A stretch of 64,000 nt of DNA from Symbiodinium natans (Eukaryota; Sar; Dinophyceae; Suessiales; Symbiodiniaceae). A program made the position numbers and the translations under genes. Location: assembly GCA_905221605.1 (NCBI GenBank), contig CAJNDS010002229.1, positions 62,001-126,000 on the forward strand, in the 5' to 3' direction. The notes under the pieces are model-generated. The model had not been told where the DNA came from. It saw nothing but the letters and a program-made list of their open reading frames with translations, and made no database searches. Of this stretch, positions 33,656 to 44,232 are shown piece after piece. The stretch's first letter is position 1, and every line of letters starts with the position of its first letter.

Positions 33656-34209
33656 AAGCCCTATGTCGTCAATGAAGGGTGCCTGGTCTCAGCGTGGTGT
33701 GCCAGGGCTCTGCAGCCTCTGCTGGTTTGGCTCGGAGGGGGGGGGGGGGGGAAAGAGGGGTTCAGGGTTTAGGGTTTAGGGCTTAGGGTTTAGGGTTTAG
33801 GGTAAACCCCAATCCACTGTTTGCTGAAGGCCCCCTAAACCCTAAACCCTAAACCCTAAACCCTAAACCCTAAAGCCTGAAGTTCCCACTCCCCAAGCAA
33901 CCCCTATGGGACTTTAGGAGAAGCTGTTTAAGCCCCGGAAGCTTTCAGTCCCTGAAAAAGCAGATGACGAGTGGCGGAGAAGAATCATCCTCTACATTTC
34001 GGGCATGGAGTTTTCGGCTTGGGTTTCCTTGAACCGCCGTAAACTAGGACGTTTACTCATACTGAATGAGCACGCATTAGCCAAGGGATGTTGCTTTCCT
34101 TGCCTTCTTGGGAGGCTGCGCCATCTTTGGCAAGCTCGACCTCGGAAGAGTGGCATCCTCGGCCACAGCCTGCCTGACGTTTTGGGGTTCAGGGCTTCTG
34201 TTGCTGTAG
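33656..34209 (+). CDS. Unknown gene with membrane-like C-terminus, three exons in phase
   Basis: 33656-33724 (KPYVVNEGCLVSAWCARALQ, donor GTTTGG), 33921-34009 (KLFKPRKLSVPEKADDEWRR..., donor GTTTTC) and 34086-34209 (DVAFLAFLGGCAIFGKLDL... ending FWGSGLLLL, stop TAG 34207-34209). Phases 0 and 2 match. The last exon carries two hydrophobic segments likely to span a membrane. The 5' end lies upstream and was not found. Confidence 0.65.
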
Positions 34210-34229
34210 GAGCTTTGGCTATACCCCCC

Positions 34230-34451
34230 TTAGAACCTTAATAAACATATTATCTTTAATATCGTCTTGGGTCTTATATTCAAAAACACAAGACTAATTC
34301 CCAAAGGGGGGGACATAGTTGGTGGAGCATCGTCACTCCAGCTGTGCCCAACGACTCCATTCCAAAATGTACAACGGGGAAAGGGTTCCGGACGTTTCTG
34401 CAACCCCGCCTCCCCTTCCATTGAAAGGACCGTGCCTTCTTTGTGGCTGCC
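34230..34451 (-). CDS. Terminal exon of an unknown - strand gene
   Basis: After TTCTAG it reads GSHKEGTVLSMEGEAGLQKR ... CTFWNGVVGHSWSDD, ending with a stop at 34232-34230. Convergent with the + gene ending at 34209 (20 bp apart). Confidence 0.55.
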   Translation of the reverse strand, partial: GSHKEGTVLSMEGEAGLQKRPEPFPRCTFWNGVVGHSWSDDAPPTMSPPLGISLVFLNIRPKTILKIICLLRF

Positions 34452-35117
34452 CTAGAACAGAAATACAACAATGATGGCAACAACAAGAATAGCAATGTCA
34501 AACAAGTCTAATTCGCAAACAGCAAAAAAAACATTGCCAAGAAGCTGCCAAGTAAACAGCGACATTTCGGGACCCAAGCCCTAAACCCCAAAACCTAAAC
34601 CTTAGCCCTAAACCCTAAACCCTAAGCCCTAAACCCTAAACCCCAAACTTCAGGGTTTAGTCGCTCACTCTCGCACAAGGCAAGTATATGAGCATGTCCT
34701 ATTGCGATTTCTGGGAAGGCCCTCCTACTCCTCATCTTCGGATTTTCCGTGGCCTGTCCAGCTCCGCCCACGCCGGGCTGCTGAGCGTACAGTCAAACTG
34801 GGCGCCTGCGAGGCTTGCAATCCGAAGGAGGGGGGGGGGCTTGCGAATGCTTTCGGATGTCGGATGATAGCGTTTGCTGCTTCTGTGCCTTCATGCCTGC
34901 AAGAGAAGTTTCGGCTTCAGGGTGCGCAGCTCCACGGATACTACTAGGTGTTTGAACCCTAAACCTAACCCTAAACCTTTGACCCCTGAACCCTAAACTC
35001 CAAACCTAACTCTAAGCCCCTGAACCCTAAACCCCCGGCTTCTTTCCCGCAAGTCTGGGACCTCGCCGCAGCGAAGACCGCAGGGCCCGCGCTGGGCTGA
35101 GGGCCGGCGGCGACAGC

Positions 35118-35312
35118 GCCGACAGCAAGCCTTCTTGAAGGTTCATGGTAACTCAGAAATCCCCATTTAGGAGGGTTTAGGGTTTAGGGTTTAGTGTTAT
35201 CGCCCCGACTATGAGTCTACTTTTTTCCTACTTAGGGGACTTGGGGGGCTTGGGGGGGTTATAGGTACAGTTATAATTAGGTACAAGTGCCCTGAACCTC
35301 CAAGTTGGGAAG
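35118..35312. mobile_element. Introner family C copy with TTTAGGG units inside
   Basis: CTTGAAGGTTCATGGTAAC ... CCCTGAACCTCCAAGTT, with two to three TTTAGGG units after the left arm and the family core GGGGACTTGGGGGGCTT. Confidence 0.55.
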
Positions 35313-35412
35313 ACTGCGGAAGAACCAGTGATGATCTGTTGGGTCTAGGCTTTTTGTTTGCCTCCCGCCTAGCTGCACGAAAGCTCACATTTGCGGGTTT
35401 CGTGTTTAGGGT

Positions 35413-35650
35413 TTAGGGTATCTTGAAATATGATTGCATAGAACTCAGTGTGTGCTTCCGGTGAGGAGGAAAAACCAAGCAGGTGGTCTGATTGAGTGCT
35501 TCTAGAGGACAAGGTGGAGCCCTAAATCTCTCATCGAACAACCAGCTGCCACATCGCCTTCCCCAACTGTCAAAGTCGGGAGAAGTGGCTTCAAGGGGGC
35601 TCAAGCTAGGACGGTTAGGGCAATTTGCCATCCGACGAGGGATCTGTTGA
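35413..35650 (-). CDS. Possible exon, unknown
   Basis: Open minus-strand frame with protein-like composition (DFDSWGRRCGSWLFDERF). It ends with a stop contributed by the adjoining CCCTAAA tract, so the 3' boundary is unreliable. Confidence 0.35.
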
Positions 35651-35791
35651 ACAGCAGCTGCCTATAGGCTGCGTTTCGATGACGCCCAGTCGCCAGAAAG
35701 CGGCTACGGTTCCAACGTAGCGGCGTAGCACACAAAGGAAGTGTTAGAGCAAACTGAACCCCACCTAAACCCTATAAACCCGAAACCTCCT

Positions 35792-35868
35792 TTAGCCCCC
35801 TGCCGCCAGCATACTTTCAAAGGCTGCAGCGGAGCCTGCGGGCAGCGACTTTTCGGGGTAGCTGGGCT
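35792..35868 (-). CDS. Terminal exon, unknown gene
   Basis: After CGAAG it reads PSYPEKSLPAGSAAAFESML, stop TAA 35794-35792. Preceded by a pyrimidine-rich tract. The exon 36620-36589 (DFVEPSVESR, donor GTGCGC) may belong to the same gene. Confidence 0.5.
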
Positions 35869-36175
35869 CTTCGAACCGTGCGGGCACGTTGGGGGGGAAG
35901 GGTGTCATGAGTGCAAGAAAGGGATTTTCCATGTGAAAGGCACCTAAAATTCTGAAAATGAAGATCGAGAATGAAAGCTACCAACAGTCATGAACACATT
36001 TATGAGCGGGCATGTTAGGGCTTCACTTTGTATTTGCCGCCCGGGGTTTAGGGTTACGTCACAGCTGCCCCGATTCGTCGTGTCCTTCGGAGTCTAAGGA
36101 TGAGAGTAGCTGCGTGGTATTGGGCGTGGAGCTGAGCTACTGGAGCGATCATCCTGAAACCCTGAAAACCTCAAA

Positions 36176-36241
36176 CCCTCCCTGTCTCCCTCCCTCCCTC
36201 TCCCTCTCTTTCTCTCTCTTTCTCTCTCTCTTTCTCTCTCT

Positions 36242-36276
<35 letters not shown>

Positions 36277-36278
36277 CC
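36176..36278. repeat. CT/CTTT microsatellite
   Basis: Pure pyrimidine run of about 100 bp (CTTTCTCT units). Confidence 0.95.
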
Positions 36279-36588
36279 AGGCATTCTAAACGTCGAACCC
36301 TAAAACCCTAGATCCCATCATCAAGGGGCAGCTCTTGCGATCATCATAGGGGTTCCCTACTGACTCAGGAGGAGGCCTTGGGTTCCAGGCAACGAAATCC
36401 CACAAGCCTTTGGCAGGTTTCGGGGTTCAAAGTTTAAAGATATCAGCCACAAGCCCCAAACCTTTACGTGGTTTCAGGTTTAGGGCTTAGGGTGTGGGGA
36501 CGCGGGCTTTGGGGTTTTGAGGTTTCGGGGTGTTGGAGTTTGGTGGGAGTACAAGTCGTCAAACCCAGCAATCTCCGACAATGCGCAC

Positions 36589-36620
36589 CTGCGGCTTTCC
36601 ACGCTTGGCTCCACAAAATC
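36589..36620 (-). CDS. Short exon, unknown
   Basis: ACTCAAG| GAT...CGC AG |GTGCGC, 32 nt, reading DFVEPSVESR. Confidence 0.4.
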
Positions 36621-36848
36621 CTTGAGTCAGTCAGACTCAATCTGGGTTAGGTTTGGGGTTTGGGGTTTGGGGTTTAGGGTTTAGGGTTTAGGGGTTAGGG
36701 TTTCGGGTTTGGGGCTTGGGGTTTAGGGTTTAGGGTTTAGGGCTTGGTTTGATTTCTTTGGGAGTTGGAGATTTGGGTTCGCGCCTGCATAAGCCTGCGC
36801 CTGACCCTTGAACCCAAGGCACCTACAAACCATCCACTTAGCCTGCAG

Positions 36849-37155
36849 CAAACCACAAAAAATTGGAACATCCTTGTCCCCGTACCCAGACCCCAAATAT
36901 TGAAGGGAATCCTAATCCCAGCTCTAATCAGCCTTGAACCATGTTCCAACTTTCTGGTGTTTACTGTAGCTCCACTGGATCGAGAACACACTGGTGCACA
37001 ACCGGACACTGCACGTCGCGTACATTCAGCTCGTTTAACTTGTGGAACGTTTGGAGCATCCACCCCAAACCTCCCCAACGCCTAGGGACGCCGTATGGTA
37101 TGCAGCCGAAACCAGACCGAGAGAAGGGCTCCCACTTCCTGATCACTAAAACTCA
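36849..37155 (+). CDS. Three exons of an unknown gene
   Basis: 36849-36881 (QTTKNWNILVP, donor GTACCC), 36970-37032 (LHWIENTLVHNRTLHVAYIQ, donor GTTTAA) and 37106-about 37155 (PKPDREKGSHFLITKTQ), all in phase 0. A long minus-strand frame over the same bases is also open, so the strand is not certain. Confidence 0.45.
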
Positions 37156-37243
37156 AGGAAAAGAAAGCCAGAAACCCCAAACGCAAAACCCTACAACCCC
37201 CAAAAGGCTTGGGTCTTGGTGTTTATGAGCCTCAGGGTGTAAG

Positions 37244-37355
37244 CCCCAAACCCTAAACCCTAAGCCCTAAGCCCTAAGCCCTAAGCCCTAAGCCCTAAGC
37301 CCTAAGCCCTAAGCCCTAAGCCCTAAACCCTAAACCCTAAACCCTAAACCCTAAC
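37244..37355 (-). repeat. CCCTAAG/CCCTAAA array
   Basis: About nine CCCTAAG units flanked by CCCTAAA. Confidence 0.9.
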
Positions 37356-37367
37356 AAACCCTTAAAC

Positions 37368-37458
37368 CAAGCGACTTGAGAGTCACGAGGCCTTGACGAA
37401 GGTCCTTTGGCTGGAAGGCCCTTAGCCCAAAGGAACACTTCAGGGGATCCTCTTTGAC
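37368..37458 (-). CDS. Exon, unknown
   Basis: After GTAAG it reads VKEDPLKCSFGLRAFQPKDL..., donor GGTTTAAGG. No stop in frame for 30 codons; charged and globular in character. Confidence 0.5.
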
Positions 37459-37619
37459 CTTACTGTTGGTTAGGGTTTAGGGTTTAGGGTTTAGGGCTTA
37501 GGGCTTAGGGCTTCGGGCTTAGGGTTTAGGGTTTAGGGTTTAGGGTTTAGGATTTAGGGTTCAGGGTTTAGGGTTTAGAGTTGAGGGTTTAGGGTTTGGG
37601 GGTAGGGAATGGGGGAATG

Positions 37620-37697
37620 AGGGAATGAGGTACCCTATATAATCCCTTAAAGGGTATAGATAGGGGGATATAGGGTACCTCATTTCCTCATTCCCTG
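37620..37697. mobile_element. Palindromic element, family E
   Basis: GGGAATGAGGTACCCTATA ... TATAGGGTACCTCATTTCC, a near-perfect inverted repeat of about 78 bp. A second, unrelated inverted repeat lies at 37846-37908. Confidence 0.6.
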
Positions 37698-37945
37698 CTA
37701 AGCAACAGTAAGTTTATCTTTTGACTCTCTTGACCCCAAAAACAACCACCACAGGCTGACTCAAACAGCCGTGCACTGCAATTGCGAGCTCCGGGAATGC
37801 TCTTGGGAACCTTTTCTTTTAAAGGGGTTAGCGTTTAGGGTTTAGATTCTAAGTAGGTCTAGGGGTTTATCGGTTTTAACACTAAACCCCTGGAACTACT
37901 TCGAATCTAAACCCTAAACCTTTAACTGTTCTACAAAGTCTGAAG

Positions 37946-38039
37946 GGAGGTGATGACTCGGCGTTTGACTGAGGCCGAGAAGCTCCGCATTCCCACCCAC
38001 GTCTGGTGGGTACTGCCGTGGCTCAGGATCTGTCCTTGA
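37946..38039 (+). CDS. Terminal exon, unknown
   Basis: After TGAAG it reads EVMTRRLTEAEKLRIPTHVW..., stop TGA 38037-38039; an internal GTGGGT could be an alternative donor. Confidence 0.4.
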
Positions 38040-38176
38040 GTTTACAGGTACCCCTAAACCCTAAACCCTAAACCATAAACCCTTCGAGTTAAGAGCGCTT
38101 TACAGGTGTTGGGAGGTTTTCGAGTTGAGTGCGTTTTGGGCACTGAAGCCCACGTAGCCATGAGCCTGCCGCCTAC

Positions 38177-38273
38177 CGCAGCCTTTACAAAGCAAATCTG
38201 AACGCGAGAAGCCTCGTGAAGCCAGGTGTCTCGTCGGCTGGTACAAGAGCTGGCACTTCTGTTGCCGGCTGAT
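38177..38273 (-). CDS. Exon, possible zinc-binding segment
   Basis: Good pyrimidine tract then CTCAG|; reads ISRQQKCQLLYQPTRHLASR ... LLCKGCG, donor GTAGGC. The CKGC pair could be half of a zinc site. Confidence 0.5.
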
Positions 38274-39254
38274 CTGAGGAGAAGCAATACCCACAGGCCC
38301 TGACGCCTCTTGATGACCGAACCGCCCAATGCTTTGGGAATGCTATTTCGAGGACGCTTCCAGATTTCGGGCTCTTGGCTCAGCGTCGGCAAACTCACGA
38401 AGCTTTCGGGCCACGGGGAGCTGCACTGCTTTGGGGCTCCTCGAAGGGAATTCAGCAGGCGCCTGCGGCTTTATTCTGGCGTAAAGTCTTAGATGGAGAC
38501 CTGCAGAGTGAAAAAAAGCTGGAGTGGACACGAAATACCCAACCCACCCCCATCCCCCGCCCTCATTGACACACTTCGCACGCACTAGGGGCCTGAACGC
38601 AAACTTCGGTCGGACTTTACATACGAGGGGTGAGAGCCTGAAGAAGCCCTCTCTCACCCTGCCTGACTGGGGTGCATTTCCCTCTTTGGAGGCCTCTGGC
38701 TCCTCCTGCCAGAACAGAGAGGGTGAGAGACACACTCCTTTCTGTTCCTTATCGAGGGGGGGGAGCGGTGTCTCTTGCTTCATTTTTGGGTTTCTGTAAG
38801 GGCTTGAGGGCCCGTGGTTCAGGAGGGCTTCACGGCGTCGGGGGCTTCAGTACCCTGAAGCGAAAGCGGGAAACCCGACATCCTTTCGCACTGAAAATGG
38901 CGCATGCTGTGTTCCAAGCTCGGGGCCCCAATGTCCAATCGAATGCTTTTTTCTGCTTTTTCACAACGTAGGGGTTTAGGGTTGCTTCGGGGCTTCATGG
39001 GGTCGATGTGGGGTTCAGGGTTACTTCGGGTTTAGCATGGTTTAGCACTCCTCTGGGTAGGTCCACATTGCCTGGGGTTGGGGCTTCGACGCTCAGGCTC
39101 GCCTGCTTTTAGCACCCTCAACCCTCAACCCTATAAACCCTATAAACCCTATAAACCCCAAACCCTCAACCCTATAGACCCTATAAACCCCAACCCTATA
39201 AACCCTAAACCCAAAACCCTGTAAACCCTAAACCCTGTGCACTTGTTTGGGGAC

Positions 39255-39307
39255 CTGCCTCTTGGATCAAGAAACAAAATCTTGAAGCCCAAAGCGGCCC
39301 CGGAACG
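39255..39307 (-). CDS. Exon, unknown
   Basis: After CTCCAG it reads RSGAALGFKILFLDPRG, donor GTCCCC. Confidence 0.45.
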
Positions 39308-39705
39308 CTGGAGCCAACTCCTCCCTCCCCCCTCTCCCCACAAGGGTTTAGGGTTTAGGGTTTAGGGTTTCGGGTTTAGGGTTTAGGGTTTAGGGGACCT
39401 TTGCCCCTTTTTTCCATATGACAGCTCTTGGATGGCCCTTAAACACCCTCGGAAAAATATTCCTGGAATCGAATCCTCTTAAATCCAAGAGAGGAAAAGT
39501 ACAACATGTCCCAAGGCCCTACCTAGAGTGACTATAATCGTATACTGTACTGCTGTAAGAACAATTGTTTAAGATAAGGAGGGACCCCCCTCGAATCTTA
39601 TTCTACAACCCCCCTCTAAGCTACACCTAAGCAAATGGACATTCCCCTGTACAGCCCCCTTTTCATACCCAAGTAGCCCCTAGATTTTTCATACCTAAGT
39701 AGCCC

Positions 39706-39779
39706 CTAGATCCGGGCCTCTACGCGGTCCTCCTCGGCCTCCACCGTGGACATTTTCTGCTTCGCCTTAGGGCAAGTTT
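39706..39779 (-). CDS. Terminal exon, unknown
   Basis: After CGCAG it reads TCPKAKQKMSTVEAEEDRVE..., stop TAG 39708-39706. Strongly charged and helical. Confidence 0.5.
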
Positions 39780-40016
39780 CTGCGAGCTTTCTATAGCGGA
39801 GAGGGAGAATTTAGGCAAACTGGGTACGACAATTTTGGGGGGAGCTTAGATTGTGGAAGACCTCGTCAGACAAAGCCCAGGTTCCCAACAGAACCCAGCA
39901 CTCATTTCTTCTAGGTCTCGATCAAAGATAGAGCCGATGGAAAACAGAACCAATCTTCATAAAACCCTAAACCCTAAACCCTAAACCCCAAACCCTTCAG
40001 TTCTTCGGGCTCGGAG

Positions 40017-40519
40017 GCTGATTCTTTGGGCTTCGGGGGGGAGCTTCTTGCTTTGGAGCGCTCGGCTCCAAGAACCAGCAGACCCTTCGAGACCAGCTTT
40101 GTTTAGGGTTTAGGTTTCAGGGCTTTAGGGTTTAGGCACAAATCGAAAAGTGTACCAAGAAGGGTTTAGAAGGGTTTAGGGTTTAGGGTTCAGGGTTTAA
40201 GGTCTAGCTTTTGAAGCTTCGAAGCTTGCGGGGTTAAGGGGTGGACGGGTAGCGCCCTATTGCGACCTAGCTGGCTGGGTCTCAGACCAGAAAACACGCG
40301 ACATGGACGTGGAGACGTCGACATCCCTTCCCTGGTTTTACAGGAACAGCCGACAAGCAGGGCGCGACGTCATACCTCGAGAACCCATTACAGCTTCATC
40401 CAGGAAGCTGCCTCAACTTGGAACCGAACCTCGGCTTAAGGAACCTTCGCAGTTTTGGCCCTGAATCGCCAAAGGATCTGACAAGCCAAGTTTCCAAGCA
40501 CGCGAGCATTCTGCCATAA
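40017..40519 (+). CDS. Two exons, unknown gene with stop
   Basis: 40017-40100 (ADSLGFGGELLALERSAPRT..., donor GTTTAGGG from the repeat) and 40344-40519 (after TTTTACAG; ADKQGATSYLENPLQLHPGS ... KHASILP, stop TAA 40517-40519). The first ends in phase 0 and the second begins with two extra bases, so an exon is probably missing between them. Confidence 0.5.
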
Positions 40520-40594
40520 ACGTTTAGCATCTCTAAAGTCTAAACCCTAAACCCTAGACCCTTTCTGAACCCAGACTCTTGACGAAACCTTAAA

Positions 40595-40686
40595 CCCTAA
40601 ACCCTAAACCCCTAAACCCCTAAACCCCTAAACCCCTAAACCCCTAAACCCCTAGACCCCTAAACCCCTAAACCCCTAAGCCCCTG
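40595..40686 (-). repeat. CCCCTAAA 8-mer array
   Basis: About eleven tandem 8-mers, a frame-shifted relative of the heptamer. Confidence 0.9.
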
Positions 40687-40927
40687 ATACCCCAAAGCCA
40701 TTTACGCCACGGGCGCTGCCCACACCCAACTTCGGAAGGACAGCTCTTTCAACCAGTACTCTGCCCATGGATACCTGAGATTCGGGTTCTTGCAGAGGGG
40801 TTTAGGGTTTAGGGTTTAGGGTTTAGGGCTATTAGTACTCTGCCCACGGATACCTGAGATCTCGGGATCCTTAGGGTTTAGGGTTTAGGGTTTAGGGTTT
40901 AGGGTTTAGGGTTTAGGGCGACCGCAG

Positions 40928-41011
40928 GGTTTTGACTTGCTTGTGCTCGGGTCGTGGGTGATTCGTTTCGATCTACAAGCCCAGTTCGTGCCTGAAAAAA
41001 GCACTGGTTAA
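40928..41011 (+). CDS. Exon, unknown
   Basis: After ACCGCAG it reads GFDLLVLGSWVIRFDLQAQF..., ending in TAA or at a GTTAAA donor. Confidence 0.4.
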   Translation, partial: GFDLLVLGSWVIRFDLQAQFVPEKSTG

Positions 41012-41601
41012 ATTGAGCGCAAGAATACGTCGTCAGACTGAGGGTACATAAAACCCAACTCACTACCCGTGTGCATCCAAGTATGGGAAGCCCCAAATAG
41101 CCACAGCCGTTCCAAGCGGTTTAAAGGGAGAAACTTATAAAGTGGGTTGCTGTCAAGAACTTAGATGTCCTCTTTTCCGTAATGAAGAACAACGCCACTT
41201 GTTTCGTATTCAGATTCTTGTAACTTACTTGATTTTCAAACAAAGTTCTGTAGCAGCCCAGCTTAAGACACCTTATTCTACTCTGACACCCTGCGCTTAG
41301 AGCTGTTCAAGCCATTCCATGCACCATGGAAGGAAGGAAGGAAGGAAGGAAGGTACTTGATGCCAGCTGAATTCCCGAAGCGATTACCACAAACCCTGCT
41401 GAACCCTAAGCCATCCAAATAGCCCCATGCCCCCAAGAGAAAGCAGCCTGAAGCAGACCCGTAAGCTGCCCATGAATATAGGGGCCTTAATGCTTAGAAT
41501 AGGGTCTCGGGGGTTCTTATGGTATAAATATAACGGGACCATAAGGGAATACGACTAGTAATTATTCCGACCCCACCCTAAACCCTAAACCCATAGTAGA
41601 C

Positions 41602-41666
41602 CCCACCCCCCGAAAGCCAAAACTCGGAGAGCCGAGACTCTGCCGTGACCTGGTCCTTCGGAGTGC
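41602..41666 (-). CDS. Exon, unknown
   Basis: After CCCAG it reads TPKDQVTAESRLSEFWLSGG, donor GTCTAC. Followed at 41740-42440 by about 700 bp of AT-rich DNA where I see no convincing gene. Confidence 0.45.
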
Positions 41667-41739
41667 CTGGGGGGGCCAAGGGCTCTCCGAGGGTTCGGTA
41701 TGCAAGCACGGCAGGAACGCGAAACCCTGAGGATCTCTA

Positions 41740-42440
41740 TTGCCTATAGTAATATTTGCTTAAAAAAACCCTCAAAAATGAAAGATGATGGTCCTATATG
41801 GCCTTATAAGGGAGACCATTTGTTCATTCAGAGGTGACGTGAGTGAAATAACATTATTTGCAAGTTCTTCTATTGGTAGTAAATCACAAGATAATAATGT
41901 AGAAAAAACTACGGAACATACGATAATGTAGTACCAGCACGTCCATTAAGAACTGAATGTACGTGCATATGAAGTTTTTAATAACAGTTCTCGATTCGCA
42001 TGAAAAGTGTGCGCGAACACAGCACACTATCCCAACAAATCGAAGCTGTTGCATCCTTATTCTCACAGACTTCTTTTCACAGGCTTCTGTCCTCACATCC
42101 CGCATGTCGTTCATTCGCACATCCTGGTTGTTACTGCATGAACTCCCGTGTTATAAGCAAGGTTATATGTTGCTTTCACTCTTCCTTGCCATAGTTTCAT
42201 AAGGAATAAAGGAACCACCAAGTGAAGGAACTGCTATGATCAAGGGTGTCTTTACCCAATACATTCTGTGCGCAATAAAACCCCCAAATTTTAACAACGA
42301 AAGATGTTATGTTGCATGGCCCCTATGAGTATAAGATATTGGGCCGGGATGCTGTGTATGAATGCTTGCTCGCTATATAGTATTCACCTCACTCACCCGC
42401 AAGAACTCCACAATTTTTATCATCTTGAGTTTAGAGGCTT
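41740..42440. other. AT-rich stretch without a supportable gene
   Basis: No telomere units and low GC, several short frames on both strands without splice sites or protein-like composition. Similar AT-rich gaps are at 17150-17330, 24180-24380 and 57740-58060. Confidence 0.5.
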
Positions 42441-42752
42441 CAGGCTTTGGGCTTAGGGTATACTTGTTTTGTCGACCTACTGCTTCAGGGGTTTAGGGTT
42501 TAGGGTTTGGGGTTTAGGGTTTGGGGTTTTTCAAAAACTTGTTGGTGGAAAAATAAGGCGAACCACCCCGCGCCGCCCCGTAACATGATTTAGGATCGAA
42601 GTATGGCTCTGTGTCTCTTTGAGCGCCTGAATGGCCCTAAACGCCTTGCACCCCTTTGCAAGCCGAGGCAGCCCTAAACCCTAAACCCTAAACCCTAAGC
42701 CCTAATTAAGCCCTAAGCCCTAAACCCTAAACCCTAAACCCTAAACCCTAAG

Positions 42753-42890
42753 TCAAGCACTCTCCGGAAGACCCTGCCAGGCCTTTATGACCGGTGAGAA
42801 GTGGCTGGCCGCACGTGGATCAAAATGCTGGGAGACGATGGAGACATCCTCGCGGGCCTTGGGACACATGGCAGAACACCTCAGGGTAGC
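42753..42890 (-). CDS. Terminal exon, unknown (strand uncertain)
   Basis: Reads AMCPKAREDVSIVSQHFDPR ... KAWQGLPES, stop TGA at 42755-42753. The opposite strand is also open with helical composition (SRALGHMAEHLRVAEAF), so the strand choice is tentative. Confidence 0.35.
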   Translation of the reverse strand, partial: ATLRCSAMCPKAREDVSIVSQHFDPRAASHFSPVIKAWQGLPESA

Positions 42891-43602
42891 AGAAGCCTTT
42901 CGGGAACACATAAGCGGAAGCCGCAGGCCCCACTTACAGTCACATACAGTCACCCACAGCCTCGACCTTTGCCTACAAGGCTCTATACAAGACCTTCTTT
43001 CCGTTCTCAGGGGTTCTGTGCGTGTGTGTTTGGAGTGCTCGGATGGGGAGTAGGTCTCGGCACACCTGAGGTGTACACCAATGCGGTACGTGGTAACCAC
43101 AGCTGAGTCATTGCAGGATTGGGGAAATACGCTGCGTGCATCAGCTACAGGGCAAGAGCACAACGAGTTGAGCATGCAACAATCATATATGCCGGCCGTA
43201 ACATGAATACTACCCATGCAGGTTAGATCAAGTCCCTCACTTGCAGTCGTATGTGCATGCAGAACGGGAGACGTCCAGAGATAGGTGCGGGAATAGCAGT
43301 GGCCTCGAGCACTTTTTCTCGGCCCCTGAGCCCCCGATAATCATCCCCACAAAAAAACGGCTGAACCTCAAATCCCGAACTCCCCCAAGAAACACAACAA
43401 AAAAAACCTCTCTAAGCCCTCGACCTCCATCACCAAGACAGACATCTCCCCACCCCAACCACAAATGTACTAAATACATAATGGATAATTCCTCTCTCTC
43501 TCTCTCTACGGATATACTTATGTACATACTCATACTTTCTACTATCAAACAGACATGGAAACAGAGTCTTCTTAAAGGGCCAAGGGGCCAGGCAGCGCTG
43601 GC

Positions 43603-43680
43603 CTGCAGTTGTGGGCACGGCCACAGAGGCCAAGTCTTGGAGCCCCAGCGGCCCAAAATGGTCCCTTCAAGGCGTCCCAG
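43603..43680 (-). CDS. Exon, unknown
   Basis: After GAAGAAG it reads LGRLEGTILGRWGSKTWPLW..., GC donor GCCAGC. Confidence 0.45.
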
Positions 43681-43734
43681 CTTCTTCTGGGGGGGGGGGG
43701 GGGGGGAGGGTTTAGGGTTTTAGGATTTAGGGTT

Positions 43735-43890
43735 TAGGGTTTAGGGTTAAGTAGGGTTAAGTAGGGTTAAGTAGGGCTTAGTAGGGCTTAGTAGGGCTTG
43801 GTAGGGCTTAGTAGGGCTTAGTAGAGTGGGTTCAGTAGGGTGTAGTAGGGTGTGGTAGGGTGTAGTAGGGTGTAGTAGGGTTTAGGGTTC
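43735..43890 (+). repeat. Degenerate 10-mer array derived from telomere unit
   Basis: GTAGGGTTAA and GTAGGGCTTA units follow three TTTAGGG units; period is 10, not 7. Confidence 0.8.
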
Positions 43891-44063
43891 AGCATCTCAA
43901 GTTCAAGCATTCACTAGTAAGTCTCCGTACTCCGGTATCGAATATCGACCCGCCCACCCATTGGATCCCATAGCATTATGAACATGTTTTACTTCTTCTT
44001 TTAACCCAATGCGGGTTGTCCCGGGGCCCTTTTCCCGGGACAGATGTCCCCGGTGGTGCTTCC

Positions 44064-44232
44064 ACGAATTGTTGGCGCTTGTCAGCGAATTGTTGGCGCT
44101 TGCCCGCGAATTTCGGCGCTTGTCCGCGAGTTGTTGGCGCTTGTCTGTGAATTGTTGGCGCTCGTCCGCGAAGTGTCGGCGCTTGTCCGCGATTTGTTGG
44201 CGCTTGTCCGCGAACTGTTGGCGCTAGACCGC
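44064..44232 (+). repeat. 21-bp tandem repeat, eight units
   Basis: Consensus TTGTTGGCGCTTGTCCGCGAA. 21 is a multiple of 3, and all units are open in two frames; one reads LLALVRE repeatedly. It is preceded by an 8-bp-stem hairpin GTCCCGGG...CCCGGGAC (44018-44041). The surrounding 43.9-44.8 kb shows no gene. Confidence 0.85.

Noticed and set aside
43241-43723. 160-codon + ORF
   Set aside because: Low-complexity Pro/Ser/Thr text, broken in the middle by a CTCTCT run; the minus exon 43680-43603 is better supported.
44060-44232. CRISPR-like array
   Set aside because: The units are contiguous 21-mers without unique spacers, in eukaryotic DNA.
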